Positions 8,110-16,176 of a DNA stretch of 64,000 nucleotides are shown one piece after another. The notes beneath the pieces were generated by a model. The model was not told the origin of the DNA. It saw nothing but the letters and a program-made list of their open reading frames with translations, and made no database searches. The stretch comes from Vibrio pomeroyi (lineage in GTDB: Bacteria > Pseudomonadota > Gammaproteobacteria > Enterobacterales > Vibrionaceae): NCBI GenBank assembly GCA_041879425.1, contig CP090855.1, forward strand, positions 806,001 to 870,000, written 5' to 3'. Within the stretch, counting starts at the first letter, position 1. Every line of letters starts with the position of its first letter. The position numbers were made by a program, and so were the translations under genes.

Positions 8110-9732
8110 ATGACCCAACCAACGCTACCTGTGATCATATCGTCACTGCTGGCTGTAACGTCTGCTTCAAGCTTCGCTGCCTCTATTACTAACGATACTC
8201 CGCTAGCTGAAGAGCAACATTTTGTTCGTGGTAATGGCGCAGAACCCAATACTCTCGACCCAAGTTTCGTCAATTCAGGCATGCCCGGAGACATCATCGT
8301 CAATGACATGTTTGAAGGGTTCGTTATCGAAAACAGCGATGGACAGATCATTCCAGGACAAGCTGAAAGTTGGACGTTCAGCAACGGCGGTAAGACGGTT
8401 ACGTTCGTTTTGAAAAAGGGCCTTAAGTGGTCGAATGGTGAACCAGTCACCGCATCAGACTTTGTGTTTGGTTGGCAGCGTGCCGTGTCTCCGAAAACGG
8501 GCAACAACACCGGATTTGTGTTCTCGACGGCAAATATCGTCAACGCCAGCGAGATTCTTTCAGGGGATAAAGATCCATCAGATCTTGGTATTCAAGCACT
8601 AGACGATCGCACGGTAGAGATCTCGCTTTCAAAGCCTACGCCCTATTTCATGAGTTTAATGAGTATCAAGACCTTCTTCCCTTTACCTTCTAAGTTGGTT
8701 GAAGAGAAAGGAGCCCAATGGACTCGCGCCGAAAATATCACGACTAATGGCGCTTACACACTCAGCAAATGGGTACCTAACGAATACGTCGAAGTCACCA
8801 GAAACCCAAATTACTGGGATAACGCTTCAACCGTCATCAATAAGGTGACTTACTTAGGTTTATCCTCTCAAAACGCAGAGCTGATTCGTTATCAGTCTGG
8901 TGAGATTGATATGACGAACCGCGTTCAGCTTGAGTATTACCAAAAGCTTGTCAAAGAGAGCCCTGAACAGATTAAAGCTCAAGCGTTATTAGGATCGTAT
9001 GTTTATTCGTTCAATACTCGTCAAGCTCCGTTTGATGATGTCAGAGTTCGACAAGCACTGAGTATGGCGGTCGACCGAGATATTTTGGTCGATAAAGTAA
9101 CAGGCCAAGGCGAACCTCAAGCTTACAGCGTGACACCTAATAATATCCCGAATTACACGGCGCCTAAGTCTTTATTCGAAGCGCTTGATAGCTCACAGCG
9201 CCAAGCAAAGGCCAAACAGTTACTCGAAGAAGCTGGGTACAACAAAGAGAACCCACTTACATTCACACTCACGTATAACACCAGCGAGAACCACAAAAAG
9301 ATCGCCATCGCGATTGCTTCGATGTGGAAACCGCTTGGCGTGAAGGTAGAACTAGAGAATATGGAGTGGAAGGCATATGTCGCAGCTAAAGGAGCGGGAG
9401 ATTATCAGCTTGCTCGCTCATGGGCATTTGGTGACTACCCAGAACCCTCAGCGCTACTAGAAGCCTTCACATGTGGCCACACAGCTAACGAGAGTGGTTT
9501 CTGTAACACTGATTTTGATGAGCTGTTACAGAAAGCGAGCAAAACGGAAGATCAGGCTAATCGCTTTGCTTTATACCAGCATGCTGAATCACTACTTAAC
9601 GAATCAGCAGCAGTTATGCCTTTATATCACTACAATCACACTCGATTAGTGCGAAATACACTCAAAGGCTTCCCTAACAACAATCCGAAAGGAAATATCT
9701 ACGCGAAGGATCTATACTTCATAAAAGAGTAA
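8110..9732 (+). CDS. Periplasmic oligopeptide-binding protein, OppA type
   Basis: Substrate-binding protein of 540 residues, family SBP_bac_5 (OppA/MppA). A Sec signal peptide ends near FAAS (about residue 23). Hallmarks include FVRGNGAEPNTLDPSF at the mature N-terminus, GLKWSNGEPVTASDFVFGWQRAVSP, NGAYTLSKWVPNEYVEVTRNPNYWD, DDVRVRQALSMAVDRD and a C-terminal NESAAVMPLYHYNHTRLV. Such proteins capture peptides in the periplasm for an Opp-type ABC importer. No permease or ATPase gene is next to it, so it is an orphan that probably uses a transporter encoded elsewhere. An AAAAGGA ribosome binding site precedes the ATG. It ends before a strong terminator. Confidence 0.92.
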   Translation: MTQPTLPVIISSLLAVTSASSFAASITNDTPLAEEQHFVRGNGAEPNTLDPSFVNSGMPGDIIVNDMFEGFVIENSDGQIIPGQAESWTFSNGGKTVTFVLKKGLKWSNGEPVTASDFVFGWQRAVSPKTGNNTGFVFSTANIVNASEILSGDKDPSDLGIQALDDRTVEISLSKPTPYFMSLMSIKTFFPLPSKLVEEKGAQWTRAENITTNGAYTLSKWVPNEYVEVTRNPNYWDNASTVINKVTYLGLSSQNAELIRYQSGEIDMTNRVQLEYYQKLVKESPEQIKAQALLGSYVYSFNTRQAPFDDVRVRQALSMAVDRDILVDKVTGQGEPQAYSVTPNNIPNYTAPKSLFEALDSSQRQAKAKQLLEEAGYNKENPLTFTLTYNTSENHKKIAIAIASMWKPLGVKVELENMEWKAYVAAKGAGDYQLARSWAFGDYPEPSALLEAFTCGHTANESGFCNTDFDELLQKASKTEDQANRFALYQHAESLLNESAAVMPLYHYNHTRLVRNTLKGFPNNNPKGNIYAKDLYFIKE

Positions 9733-10118
9733 AAGTGAGCTGAAGAATAAATAGTTTTAACTACCACTTTAGTGGTAATTGCGATAAAGTCACTTTAACT
9801 AAACCAAACAAGCAACGGTTAGTTGGCAAACAATAAAAGGTACCGACATGAGTACCTAAAGGCTTAGAAGCACCTAGCATTGCGCTAGGTGTTTTTTTTT
9901 GCAATCGCCCCTTTCTTTTGGCTTACTCTCGATTGTCTTTCCGTGTTTATCCCTCACCTTGAAACTCAATAACCATCAATGTTCATCAGTTCGTCATCCG
10001 TTTGAAAAAAATAGTCTTAACCGTGAGATTATCCGCTTTAATTTCTATCATCTTATGTATATTGTTATTAGCAAGTAACAAGCATGTTATGCAGCACAAT
10101 AATAATGAAGGAAGATAG
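9733..10118. promoter_or_regulatory. Gap with oppA-like terminator and thioesterase promoter
   Basis: The first 170 bases hold inverted repeats: TACCACTTTAGTGGTA near 9761-9776, a GGTACC/GGTACT-containing repeat near 9839-9856, and the strong terminator at 9871. The remaining 220 bases are AT-rich and should hold the promoter of the thioesterase gene. No ORF is convincing. Confidence 0.5.
9871..9900 (+). terminator. Strong intrinsic terminator after oppA-like gene
   Basis: Perfect stem CACCTAGC / GCTAGGTG (9871-9878, 9884-9891), loop ATTGC, then nine T residues. Confidence 0.9.
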
Positions 10119-10622
10119 ATGAGCAGTAACAATAGCCGACAAGATGGTAAACGAGACGTTACTCTGCGTTTTTTAGCTGAACCCGGGGATGTGAACTTTG
10201 GTGGTAAAGTTCATGGTGGCGCAGCAATGAAGTGGATCGATTTAGCTGCCTATGCTTGTTCTGCTGGGTGGAGTGGCAAATATTGCATTACGGCCTACGC
10301 TGGTGGTATTCGATTTGTTGCCCCAATCCATGTAGGCAACCTAGTAGAGGTAAGTGCGAAAGTCATCTATACCGGTTCGTCTTCTATGCACATTGCGATC
10401 GATGTACAAGCGAGCGACCCTAAAGAATTGAATAACCGTCTAACCACTCACTGTATCGTGATTATGGTAGCGGTTGATGAAAACGGTAACCCGACTAAAG
10501 TGCCTGAATGGGTGCCAGAAACACCAGAAGACATCGAATTGAGAGATTCCGCTATCCGCCTAATGAACATGCGAAAACAAATCGGCGAAGAGATGGAAGC
10601 GCACGTGAAGTACCTTAAATAG
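10119..10622 (+). CDS. Acyl-CoA thioesterase, YciA/hotdog type
   Basis: Cytoplasmic hotdog-fold enzyme of 167 residues. The segment DVNFGGKVHGGAAMKWIDLAAYACS (about residues 24-48) holds the hotdog catalytic helix with the acidic residue in WIDLAAY, and YAGGIRFVAPIHVGNLVEVSAKV is the conserved long strand. YciA-type enzymes hydrolyse a range of acyl-CoAs to free CoA. It stands alone, is preceded by AAGGAAGATAG as ribosome binding site, and is followed by a hairpin terminator at 10676. Confidence 0.88.
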   Translation: MSSNNSRQDGKRDVTLRFLAEPGDVNFGGKVHGGAAMKWIDLAAYACSAGWSGKYCITAYAGGIRFVAPIHVGNLVEVSAKVIYTGSSSMHIAIDVQASDPKELNNRLTTHCIVIMVAVDENGNPTKVPEWVPETPEDIELRDSAIRLMNMRKQIGEEMEAHVKYLK

Positions 10623-10675
10623 GTTTAGTCACTAGCCCTGCCTTGCAACCAAGCTCTTTCAATACCCACTATTTC

Positions 10676-10703
10676 AATGCCAAGCCGCCGCTTGGCATTT
10701 GTT
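10676..10703 (+). terminator. Terminator after thioesterase gene
   Basis: Stem AATGCCAAG / CTTGGCATT (10676-10684, 10691-10699), followed by TTGTTTAT. Confidence 0.75.
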
Positions 10704-10860
10704 TATCTAACGTTCTCAATTAACGATAAAGCGCGTAGCACACCTTCTAGAGCGTGATACTCAGCCAAAGGTTGAAATGAATCGACACGAGTTCAAAGAA
10801 TTATTTTGACTGTCATAAAGTCGTCATTTAGCTCTGATTAAATACCGCCAATCATAATGG

Positions 10861-11133
10861 ATGTATTTGAATTTCCCGGAGCCACACTTGAGCGTCACAC
10901 GCCCCACTCTTAGCGAATCTACACTGAACAATTTGAAGGCTGTTGAGTATCAATGGGTTAGAACCTTGTACGTCGAGGGCTACGACAGTAATGAAATTAA
11001 TCACTACATCCAGACGTGCTTCGGCGGTGATCCAACGTTTGCGGATCTGTTTCGTCGTGTCGCACTCGATCAAGAAAGCATCTATGTGTTGTTACAACAC
11101 TTGGGCTGTGCACCTTCAAGCAAAGAGTTCTAG
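10861..11133 (+). CDS. Small hypothetical protein
   Basis: Up to 90 residues, unrecognised, soluble, with no signal peptide. The centre (NNLKAVEYQWVRTLYVEGYDSNEINHY) is helical and ends in a helix with a conserved-looking LQHLGC. ATG 10861 has no clear ribosome binding site, whereas in-frame TTG 10888 has CGGAG six bases upstream, so the true start may be TTG and the protein 81 residues. Codon use resembles the neighbours. Function is unknown. Confidence 0.5.
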   Translation: MYLNFPEPHLSVTRPTLSESTLNNLKAVEYQWVRTLYVEGYDSNEINHYIQTCFGGDPTFADLFRRVALDQESIYVLLQHLGCAPSSKEF

Positions 11134-11564
11134 CGGCTAGAACTCATTATTCACATTCTATCGCTACCTATTCCAAGTTGATCCAGCCCAGCGTTTTGAT
11201 TGTTAACCGTCAACTATAGCTCCAACACCATTCCATCAGCCTGAGTTATGACTCTTTAAAACTCACAGCCACATCCCGTTTCTATATGCACTTTCTCTGC
11301 AATTACAGCACTTGTTGCATACAAATCATTGAAGTATCACGCATTGGAATATTAGCAATATATCAATAGATCAACAGCCCCTTATACTGAGTGTCTGATT
11401 TGTGAGACTCGTTCATACCTTCAAGTAAGAGGAATGAGTCAAGAAAGGTGTAGGAGAGAAGTGACTCGAAGCTTTTAATATTAAAGCGGTTATCAGCACA
11501 ATAACGGTGATGGATACAAGAGTTGACGAGTAAAGCAGACACAAAGACAAAGCAAAAAGTAGCA

Positions 11565-11596
11565 GGCATAAAAAAACCCAAGTAAGTACCTGGGTT
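11565..11596 (-). terminator. Minus-strand terminator downstream of malG
   Basis: Read on the minus strand, AACCCAGGTA pairs with TACTTGGGTT and is followed by seven T residues. It lies about 180 bases beyond malG, so it could end the mal operon transcript or a separate minus-strand RNA. Confidence 0.65.
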
Positions 11597-11725
11597 AGAG
11601 TTACAAAAACCACTAATCATTAATAGCGTAAGGAACCTGATTAGTAGCCAGCTATGCGTAACCTGAGGGTTATTTTTATTACTGATCGGCGGCCAAACCA
11701 AATGATGTAATAAAAATGCCAATAT

Positions 11726-11756
11726 AGAGCGACCACGAAGGTCGCTCTTTTTCTTT
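11726..11756. terminator. Hairpin between malG end and upstream gap
   Basis: Perfect 9-bp stem AGAGCGACC / GGTCGCTCT (11726-11734, 11740-11748), loop ACGAA. The T-rich tail (TTTTCTTTCTTA) is on the plus strand, so it suits a plus-strand transcript best. It also lies 24 bases past the malG stop and may work in both directions. Confidence 0.6.
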
Positions 11757-11771
11757 CTTATGAGATACAGC

Positions 11772-12662
11772 TTATCCTTTTACACCACCTGCCGTCAAAC
11801 CGCCAACTAACCAACGTTGAGCAAGTAAGAACACGATAGTAATCGGAAGAGCTGAAAGTACAGCCGCTGCCGCAAAGTCACCCCATAGGTAGTTCTGAGG
11901 GTATAGGTATTGCTGCATACCTACTGCTAGCGTGTAAGAGTTCACATCAGTAAGCAGAATAGATGCTACTGGTACTTCACCTACTGTTGCAATGAACGAC
12001 AGAATAAACACAACTGCTAGGATTGGCACAGACAATGGTAGTAGAACCAGTCTGAATGCTTGCCAAGGCGTTGCACCATCCAGTGCTGCAGCCTCTTCCA
12101 AAGAGTTGTCAATCGTCTCAAAGTAGCCTTTAATCGTCCAAACGTGCAGTGCGATACCGCCTAAGTAAGAGAAAATCAGACCGCCATGCGTGTTCAAGCC
12201 TAAGAACGGGATGTATTGACCAAGTTTGTCGAACAACGCGTAGATAGCCACTAGAGCAAGTACCGCTGGGAACATTTGGAAAATCATCATCGCTTTCAGG
12301 ATAGTTTCTTTACCCTTGAAGCGCATACGAGCAAATGCGTAAGCCGATGTCGTAGACAGTGCCACAATCAAGATAGACGTCACACCTGCCACTTTAACCG
12401 AGTTCCATAACCAGGTTAAAACAGGGAATGGAGGTGGCGTTACCGAGCCATCTGCGTTCGTTACTGAAATACCCAGTGCGAGTTTCCAGTGCTCCAATGA
12501 TGGATTGTCTGGAATCAAGCTACCCGTAGCGAAGTTACCTTCACGGAACGAGATCGCGATGATCATCAGAAGAGGGAAGATAATCATTGCCAAGAAGCAC
12601 CACAACACTGCATGCGTTGCCCACACTCGGTATTTAAGGCCTTTACCTTGTACCATAGCCAT
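11772..12662 (-). CDS. malG: Maltose/maltodextrin ABC transporter permease MalG
   Basis: Inner-membrane permease of 296 residues with six predicted helices, matching E. coli MalG in length. The EAA loop that contacts MalK is at EEAAALDGATPWQAFRLVLLPLSVP (about residues 188-212). The N-terminus (VQGKGLKYRVWATHAVLWCFLAMIIFPLLMII) and the long second periplasmic loop are typical. Together with MalF it forms the channel that passes maltose delivered by MalE, powered by MalK. It follows malF after an 11-base gap and ends the operon. Confidence 0.96.
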   Translation of the reverse strand: MAMVQGKGLKYRVWATHAVLWCFLAMIIFPLLMIIAISFREGNFATGSLIPDNPSLEHWKLALGISVTNADGSVTPPPFPVLTWLWNSVKVAGVTSILIVALSTTSAYAFARMRFKGKETILKAMMIFQMFPAVLALVAIYALFDKLGQYIPFLGLNTHGGLIFSYLGGIALHVWTIKGYFETIDNSLEEAAALDGATPWQAFRLVLLPLSVPILAVVFILSFIATVGEVPVASILLTDVNSYTLAVGMQQYLYPQNYLWGDFAAAAVLSALPITIVFLLAQRWLVGGLTAGGVKG

Positions 12663-12673
12663 TGTCGTGCTCC

Positions 12674-14245
12674 TTAATCTTGAGACAGTTTAGTGAAACG
12701 AAGGTTTAGTAACGCTAGTGCACCAACCAATAGGAAGATAAGCGTTGCGATTGCACTTGCTAGACCGAAGTCTTGACCGCCGCCGCCTTCGAATGCAATT
12801 CGGTACGTGTAGCTTACAAGCAAGTCTGTGTAACCCGCTGGCTCAGAAGTACCAATCATGTTCGGGCCACCGTTCGTCAATAGTTGAATCATTACGAAGT
12901 TATTGAAGTTAAAGGCAAACGCTGCAATCAGTAGCGGTGTAAGCGGTTTAATCATCAATGGGAATGTGATGCGCTTGAAGTTATCAAGGAAGTTCGCACC
13001 ATCAATTGCTGACGCTTCGTATAAGTCATCAGGAATCGCTTTCAGCAAGCCCATACATAGAATCATCATGTAAGGGAAACCTAGCCATGTGTTAACAATC
13101 AACACCATGGTTTTCGCAAGGATTGGGTCTGAGAACCAGTTCGGGCTTAAGCCGAAGATATTCTCGAGCACCATGTTAATCTCACCAAAGCTCTGGTTGA
13201 ATAAACCCTTAAAGATAAGAATCGAGATAAACGCTGGTACTGCGTAAGGCAGAATCAGTAGAACACGATAAATAGAGCGGCCTTTCAATTCTTCCCACTG
13301 TACGATGTTCGCCAGTACAAGACCGATGACAAGTGTGAACACTACGGTACATACAGAGAAGATAACCGTCCAAATAAAGATGCTGATGAAAGGTTCTTTG
13401 ATACCTTCATCTTTCCACACACGTTCAAAGTTATGTGTACCAATGCTAACAACGAAGCCCGGAGAGATTGTGTTACCTGTAAACTCACCATTAGCATCAA
13501 CAGGTTGGTAGAAACCTAAGTCCATATTTGGCTTGAGAACATCACCCGTTTCGTTGTTGATTAACGTTTCGTCATCATCCTGAAGGGTGTAAAGCGGAGC
13601 AACAGAAGCGAACTTACGTAAGCCACTCATGCGGATGTCACCACCGTCCGGTAGATTGAAATCAACACCACTGATCGCTGCTCGGTTTTTGATGATCGCT
13701 TTGATCTTCTCTTTTTCACCTTGCGTAGACTCGATTGCAGATAGGTCCATTTCTGTCGCTGTCATATTGTCTAAAGAGAATACGTCAGTCGCTAATAGTT
13801 GGTCGCCATCTTTAACCACGATCTGGTGACCGTCGTCAGTCTTGTACAAAGTGAATGGGTAGCTATCACCACTTTGGAAAGTGCGGTCTAAAAGAACGGT
13901 TTGAGTACGTTCTAGAGAAAGCTGGTTTTTTGCGCTGTAGTTTGTAAACGCAAGCCCTACGGTGTATGCCAATGGGAAAAGAATGAACAAGATCATTCCG
14001 GCAATACCTGGGTAAATATAACGGTGGGCGTAAGTTTTCTTACTACCAAAAATGTAAAGTGCCAAAGCCGTTAAGATCACTGTAAGCAACGCAAAAGCGA
14101 GCTCACCGCGAGAATACATTAGAATTGTAGCGTAGCCGTTAATTAAGCCAACGCTACCAAGCAACCCCCATTTGATGAAGACGCTTTTACTGCCTGGAAG
14201 GCTTGATGGTGCTGGGATAGCATCTGTACCTTGAACTGACTGCAT
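12674..14245 (-). CDS. malF: Maltose/maltodextrin ABC transporter permease MalF
   Basis: Permease of 523 residues, close to E. coli MalF. It has the MalF-specific large periplasmic P2 domain (about residues 95-275) between early and late helices, and an EAA loop YEASAIDGANFLDNFKRITFPLMIKP (about 405-430). It pairs with MalG to form the membrane channel. It follows malE after 81 bases containing a hairpin that could lower expression relative to the binding protein. Confidence 0.96.
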   Translation of the reverse strand: MQSVQGTDAIPAPSSLPGSKSVFIKWGLLGSVGLINGYATILMYSRGELAFALLTVILTALALYIFGSKKTYAHRYIYPGIAGMILFILFPLAYTVGLAFTNYSAKNQLSLERTQTVLLDRTFQSGDSYPFTLYKTDDGHQIVVKDGDQLLATDVFSLDNMTATEMDLSAIESTQGEKEKIKAIIKNRAAISGVDFNLPDGGDIRMSGLRKFASVAPLYTLQDDDETLINNETGDVLKPNMDLGFYQPVDANGEFTGNTISPGFVVSIGTHNFERVWKDEGIKEPFISIFIWTVIFSVCTVVFTLVIGLVLANIVQWEELKGRSIYRVLLILPYAVPAFISILIFKGLFNQSFGEINMVLENIFGLSPNWFSDPILAKTMVLIVNTWLGFPYMMILCMGLLKAIPDDLYEASAIDGANFLDNFKRITFPLMIKPLTPLLIAAFAFNFNNFVMIQLLTNGGPNMIGTSEPAGYTDLLVSYTYRIAFEGGGGQDFGLASAIATLIFLLVGALALLNLRFTKLSQD

Positions 14246-14285
14246 AGAGGAACCTGCTAGCGATATAGATAAAAAATAGAAAAGT

Positions 14286-14307
14286 AAGGAGAGGTTGCCC
14301 TCTCCTT
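14286..14307 (-). terminator. Hairpin between malE and malF
   Basis: Perfect 9-bp stem AAGGAGAGG / CCTCTCCTT with loop TTGC, followed on the minus strand by a T-rich stretch (ACTTTTCTATTTTTTATC). It sits 20 bases after the malE stop. It is placed like the REP/hairpin of the E. coli malE-malF gap, which protects malE mRNA and lowers malF. I read it as a partial terminator or mRNA-stabilising hairpin. Confidence 0.7.
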
Positions 14308-14326
14308 AAAAGGTAGTGCTTGGTTG

Positions 14327-15511
14327 TTACTTAGTCATACGACCTTCAGCAGCTTTTAGTGCTTCGTCTACTGATTGACGGCCGTCAACTACGTTGCCGA
14401 TCGCTTCTTCCATGCTGTACCAGAACGTTGTGAACTGAGGGATGTTAGGCATGATTTCACCGTTCATCGCGTTGTCCATTGTTGCTGCAATACGAGTATC
14501 GCTGTCTAGTTGACGTTGGAAAGAGTTAAGAGCAACAGCGCCTAGTGGCTTGTCGTCATTCAGGCTCTTCATACCTTCATCAGTTAGTAGGTAGTTTTCC
14601 ATGAACTCAACAGCTAGGTCGCGGTTTGGAGAAGCAGTGCTGATACCACCAGCCCATACACCAACGAAAGGTTTAGACGCTTTACCGTTGAACTTAGGTA
14701 GCGTTGTTACACCGTAGTCTACGCCAGCTTTCTTGATGTTTTCCCAACCCCAAGGGCCGTTGATTGTCATTGCAACGTTACCTGCAACGAATTCAGACTC
14801 AGCTACTGAGTAATCCATGTCTGCAGAGATAACTTTGTCTTGTACCATCTTCTCGATGAAACCTAGAGACTTCTGAACACCGTCAGTCGCTACGCCCGCA
14901 TCTTTAATGTCGTAACCTTCTGCAGTCTGTTTGAATGCGTAACCGCCGTCAGCTGCAAGTAGAGGCCATGTGAAGTAAGCGCCGCCACGTAGAGGCCACA
15001 TGATCGCTTTCTTGCCGTCTTTTTGAAGTTCAGCGTTAAGTGCTGGGATTTCTTCCCAAGACTTAGGTGGGTTAGGAACAAGTGCTTTGTTGTAAATTAG
15101 AGAAACTGACTCAACGGCAACAGGGTATGCGATTGTTTTACCTTCGTAAGAAACAGCGTCCCATGCGAAGTCTACGATACCTTCTTTAGTCTCTTTAGAA
15201 GGTTTGATATCTACAAGAAGACCCGCTTCTGCATAGCCGCCAAAACGGTCGTGTGCGTAGAAGATCATATCTGGGCCGTCGCCCGCTGCTGCTACTTGAG
15301 GGAATTTCTCTTCTAGCTTGTCAGGGAAAGCAACTGTTACTTTAACACCAGTATCTTCTTCGAAGCGTTTACCTACTTCAGCCATGCCTTCATAAGCTTT
15401 GTCACCACCTACCCAGATTGTTAGTTGTCCTTCTTCGATAGCAGCGTTTGCACCAAAAGAACCCAGAGCAACCAATGTACCTAGAGCTACAGCGCTTAGA
15501 GCGTTTTTCAT
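14327..15511 (-). CDS. malE: Maltose/maltodextrin-binding protein MalE
   Basis: Periplasmic binding protein of 394 residues that delivers maltose and maltodextrins to MalFGK2. The signal peptide MKNALSAVALGTLVALGSFG ends at ANAAIEEG, and the mature start EEGQLTIWVGGDKAYEGMAEVGKRFE matches MalE. Other hallmarks are DMIFYAHDRFGGYAEAGLL, FVGVWAGGISTASPN and a C-terminal VDEALKAAEGRM. The open frame extends to 15547, but ATG 15511 starts the signal peptide and has AAGGATAT upstream. It is divergent from malK across a shared control region. Confidence 0.97.
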   Translation of the reverse strand: MKNALSAVALGTLVALGSFGANAAIEEGQLTIWVGGDKAYEGMAEVGKRFEEDTGVKVTVAFPDKLEEKFPQVAAAGDGPDMIFYAHDRFGGYAEAGLLVDIKPSKETKEGIVDFAWDAVSYEGKTIAYPVAVESVSLIYNKALVPNPPKSWEEIPALNAELQKDGKKAIMWPLRGGAYFTWPLLAADGGYAFKQTAEGYDIKDAGVATDGVQKSLGFIEKMVQDKVISADMDYSVAESEFVAGNVAMTINGPWGWENIKKAGVDYGVTTLPKFNGKASKPFVGVWAGGISTASPNRDLAVEFMENYLLTDEGMKSLNDDKPLGAVALNSFQRQLDSDTRIAATMDNAMNGEIMPNIPQFTTFWYSMEEAIGNVVDGRQSVDEALKAAEGRMTK

Positions 15512-16176
15512 GTGAATATCCTTTTTATATTTATACGTAGGGCACATCTACCAAGACGAGCCAGTTTTCGGAGGTTATGATCTGAGAAAACAGACCCTAG
15601 CTCATCATCCTAGCCACTACGCCCTAGCTATTATGGCTTAAATTCGTGATCGCCATCCGGTCAGATTAGAGACTAGAATCACAAAACACATACTCATCGT
15701 GATCAACATCACCGTTATGTGGTGGATTTATTTGAACTGGATCGCCAATTATTATTAACCCCCTATATCTACTCCTCCCCTCCTACTCCCCCTAGTTAAT
15801 TTTCTATTAGGAGGATGTACCCTTCCGCCAATTCACGGAAACTGCATTCATCCAAGAGTGGATAGTAAGAACCCTTTACCAGCAAGTGTCGTGTGTAACC
15901 ACATTGTTCATTAAGCTGGCTTCACTGCCCGCTGTTGTCTTTATTAAGCATCGAGCTAAATCTGTGATTGAATCACGGGGGAGGTTTAGCTGGATGTGGG
16001 GGAAATAGGCACCAGTTTGGCTATGACGGGTGGGCTTGGTTACAGAATCCAAGTCTCACCCACTTTTTTTCTTACTCACTCAATACTTACCAATTCCTAC
16101 AGTTACTGCTGACCCAAAAATTTCTTATAATGATAAGCAGTAAAACTTAAAATTTGATCGATCGAGGACAAGCTAG
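15512..16176. promoter_or_regulatory. Divergent malE / malK control region with MalT- and CRP-like sites
   Basis: This gap of about 665 bases should drive malEFG leftward and malK rightward. A GTGA-N6-TCAC core at 15699-15712 fits CRP. MalT-box-like sequences (consensus GGGGAKGAGG) occur at 15771-15780 and 15782-15792 on the minus strand, and near 15810-15818, 15977-15984 and 15992-16002 on the plus strand. This is the usual clustered layout of MalT-activated mal promoters. A terminator-like hairpin follows at 16028, inside the malK leader. Sites are by eye, not scored. Confidence 0.65.
16028..16070 (+). terminator. Terminator-like hairpin in the malK leader
   Basis: Outer stem GGGTG / CACCC (16028-16032, 16057-16061) and inner stem CTTGG / CCAAG (16035-16039, 16049-16053) are separated by a small internal loop and followed by AC and seven T residues. 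It lies about 107 bases before the malK ATG, on the same strand. It may be an attenuator or the end of a short leader RNA. Confidence 0.65.

Larger units (their letters stand above)
11134..11771. other. 638-base gap with a cluster of inverted repeats
   Basis: No convincing gene. Minus-strand ORFs here are hydrophobic, lack a clear ribosome binding site and run through hairpins. The right half is structured. One hairpin has arms AACCCA / TGGGTT (11575-11580, 11591-11596) with a T run on the minus strand. A second repeat is ACTAATCA / TGATTAGT near 11612-11645. A third is TAACC / GGTTA near 11659-11672, followed by TTTTTATT on the plus strand. A fourth is the strong hairpin at 11726-11748. Together they could be termination signals for malG, an unannotated small RNA, or a decayed repeat element. 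Confidence 0.45.

Noticed and set aside
11363..11722. Minus-strand 119-residue hydrophobic ORF and a second overlapping ORF in the gap after malG
   Set aside because: No ribosome binding site, it runs through terminator hairpins, and nothing in the protein is recognisable.
15968..16150. Short plus-strand ORF in the malK leader
   Set aside because: It spans the terminator-like hairpin, has odd composition and no family match; it is not supported as a gene.
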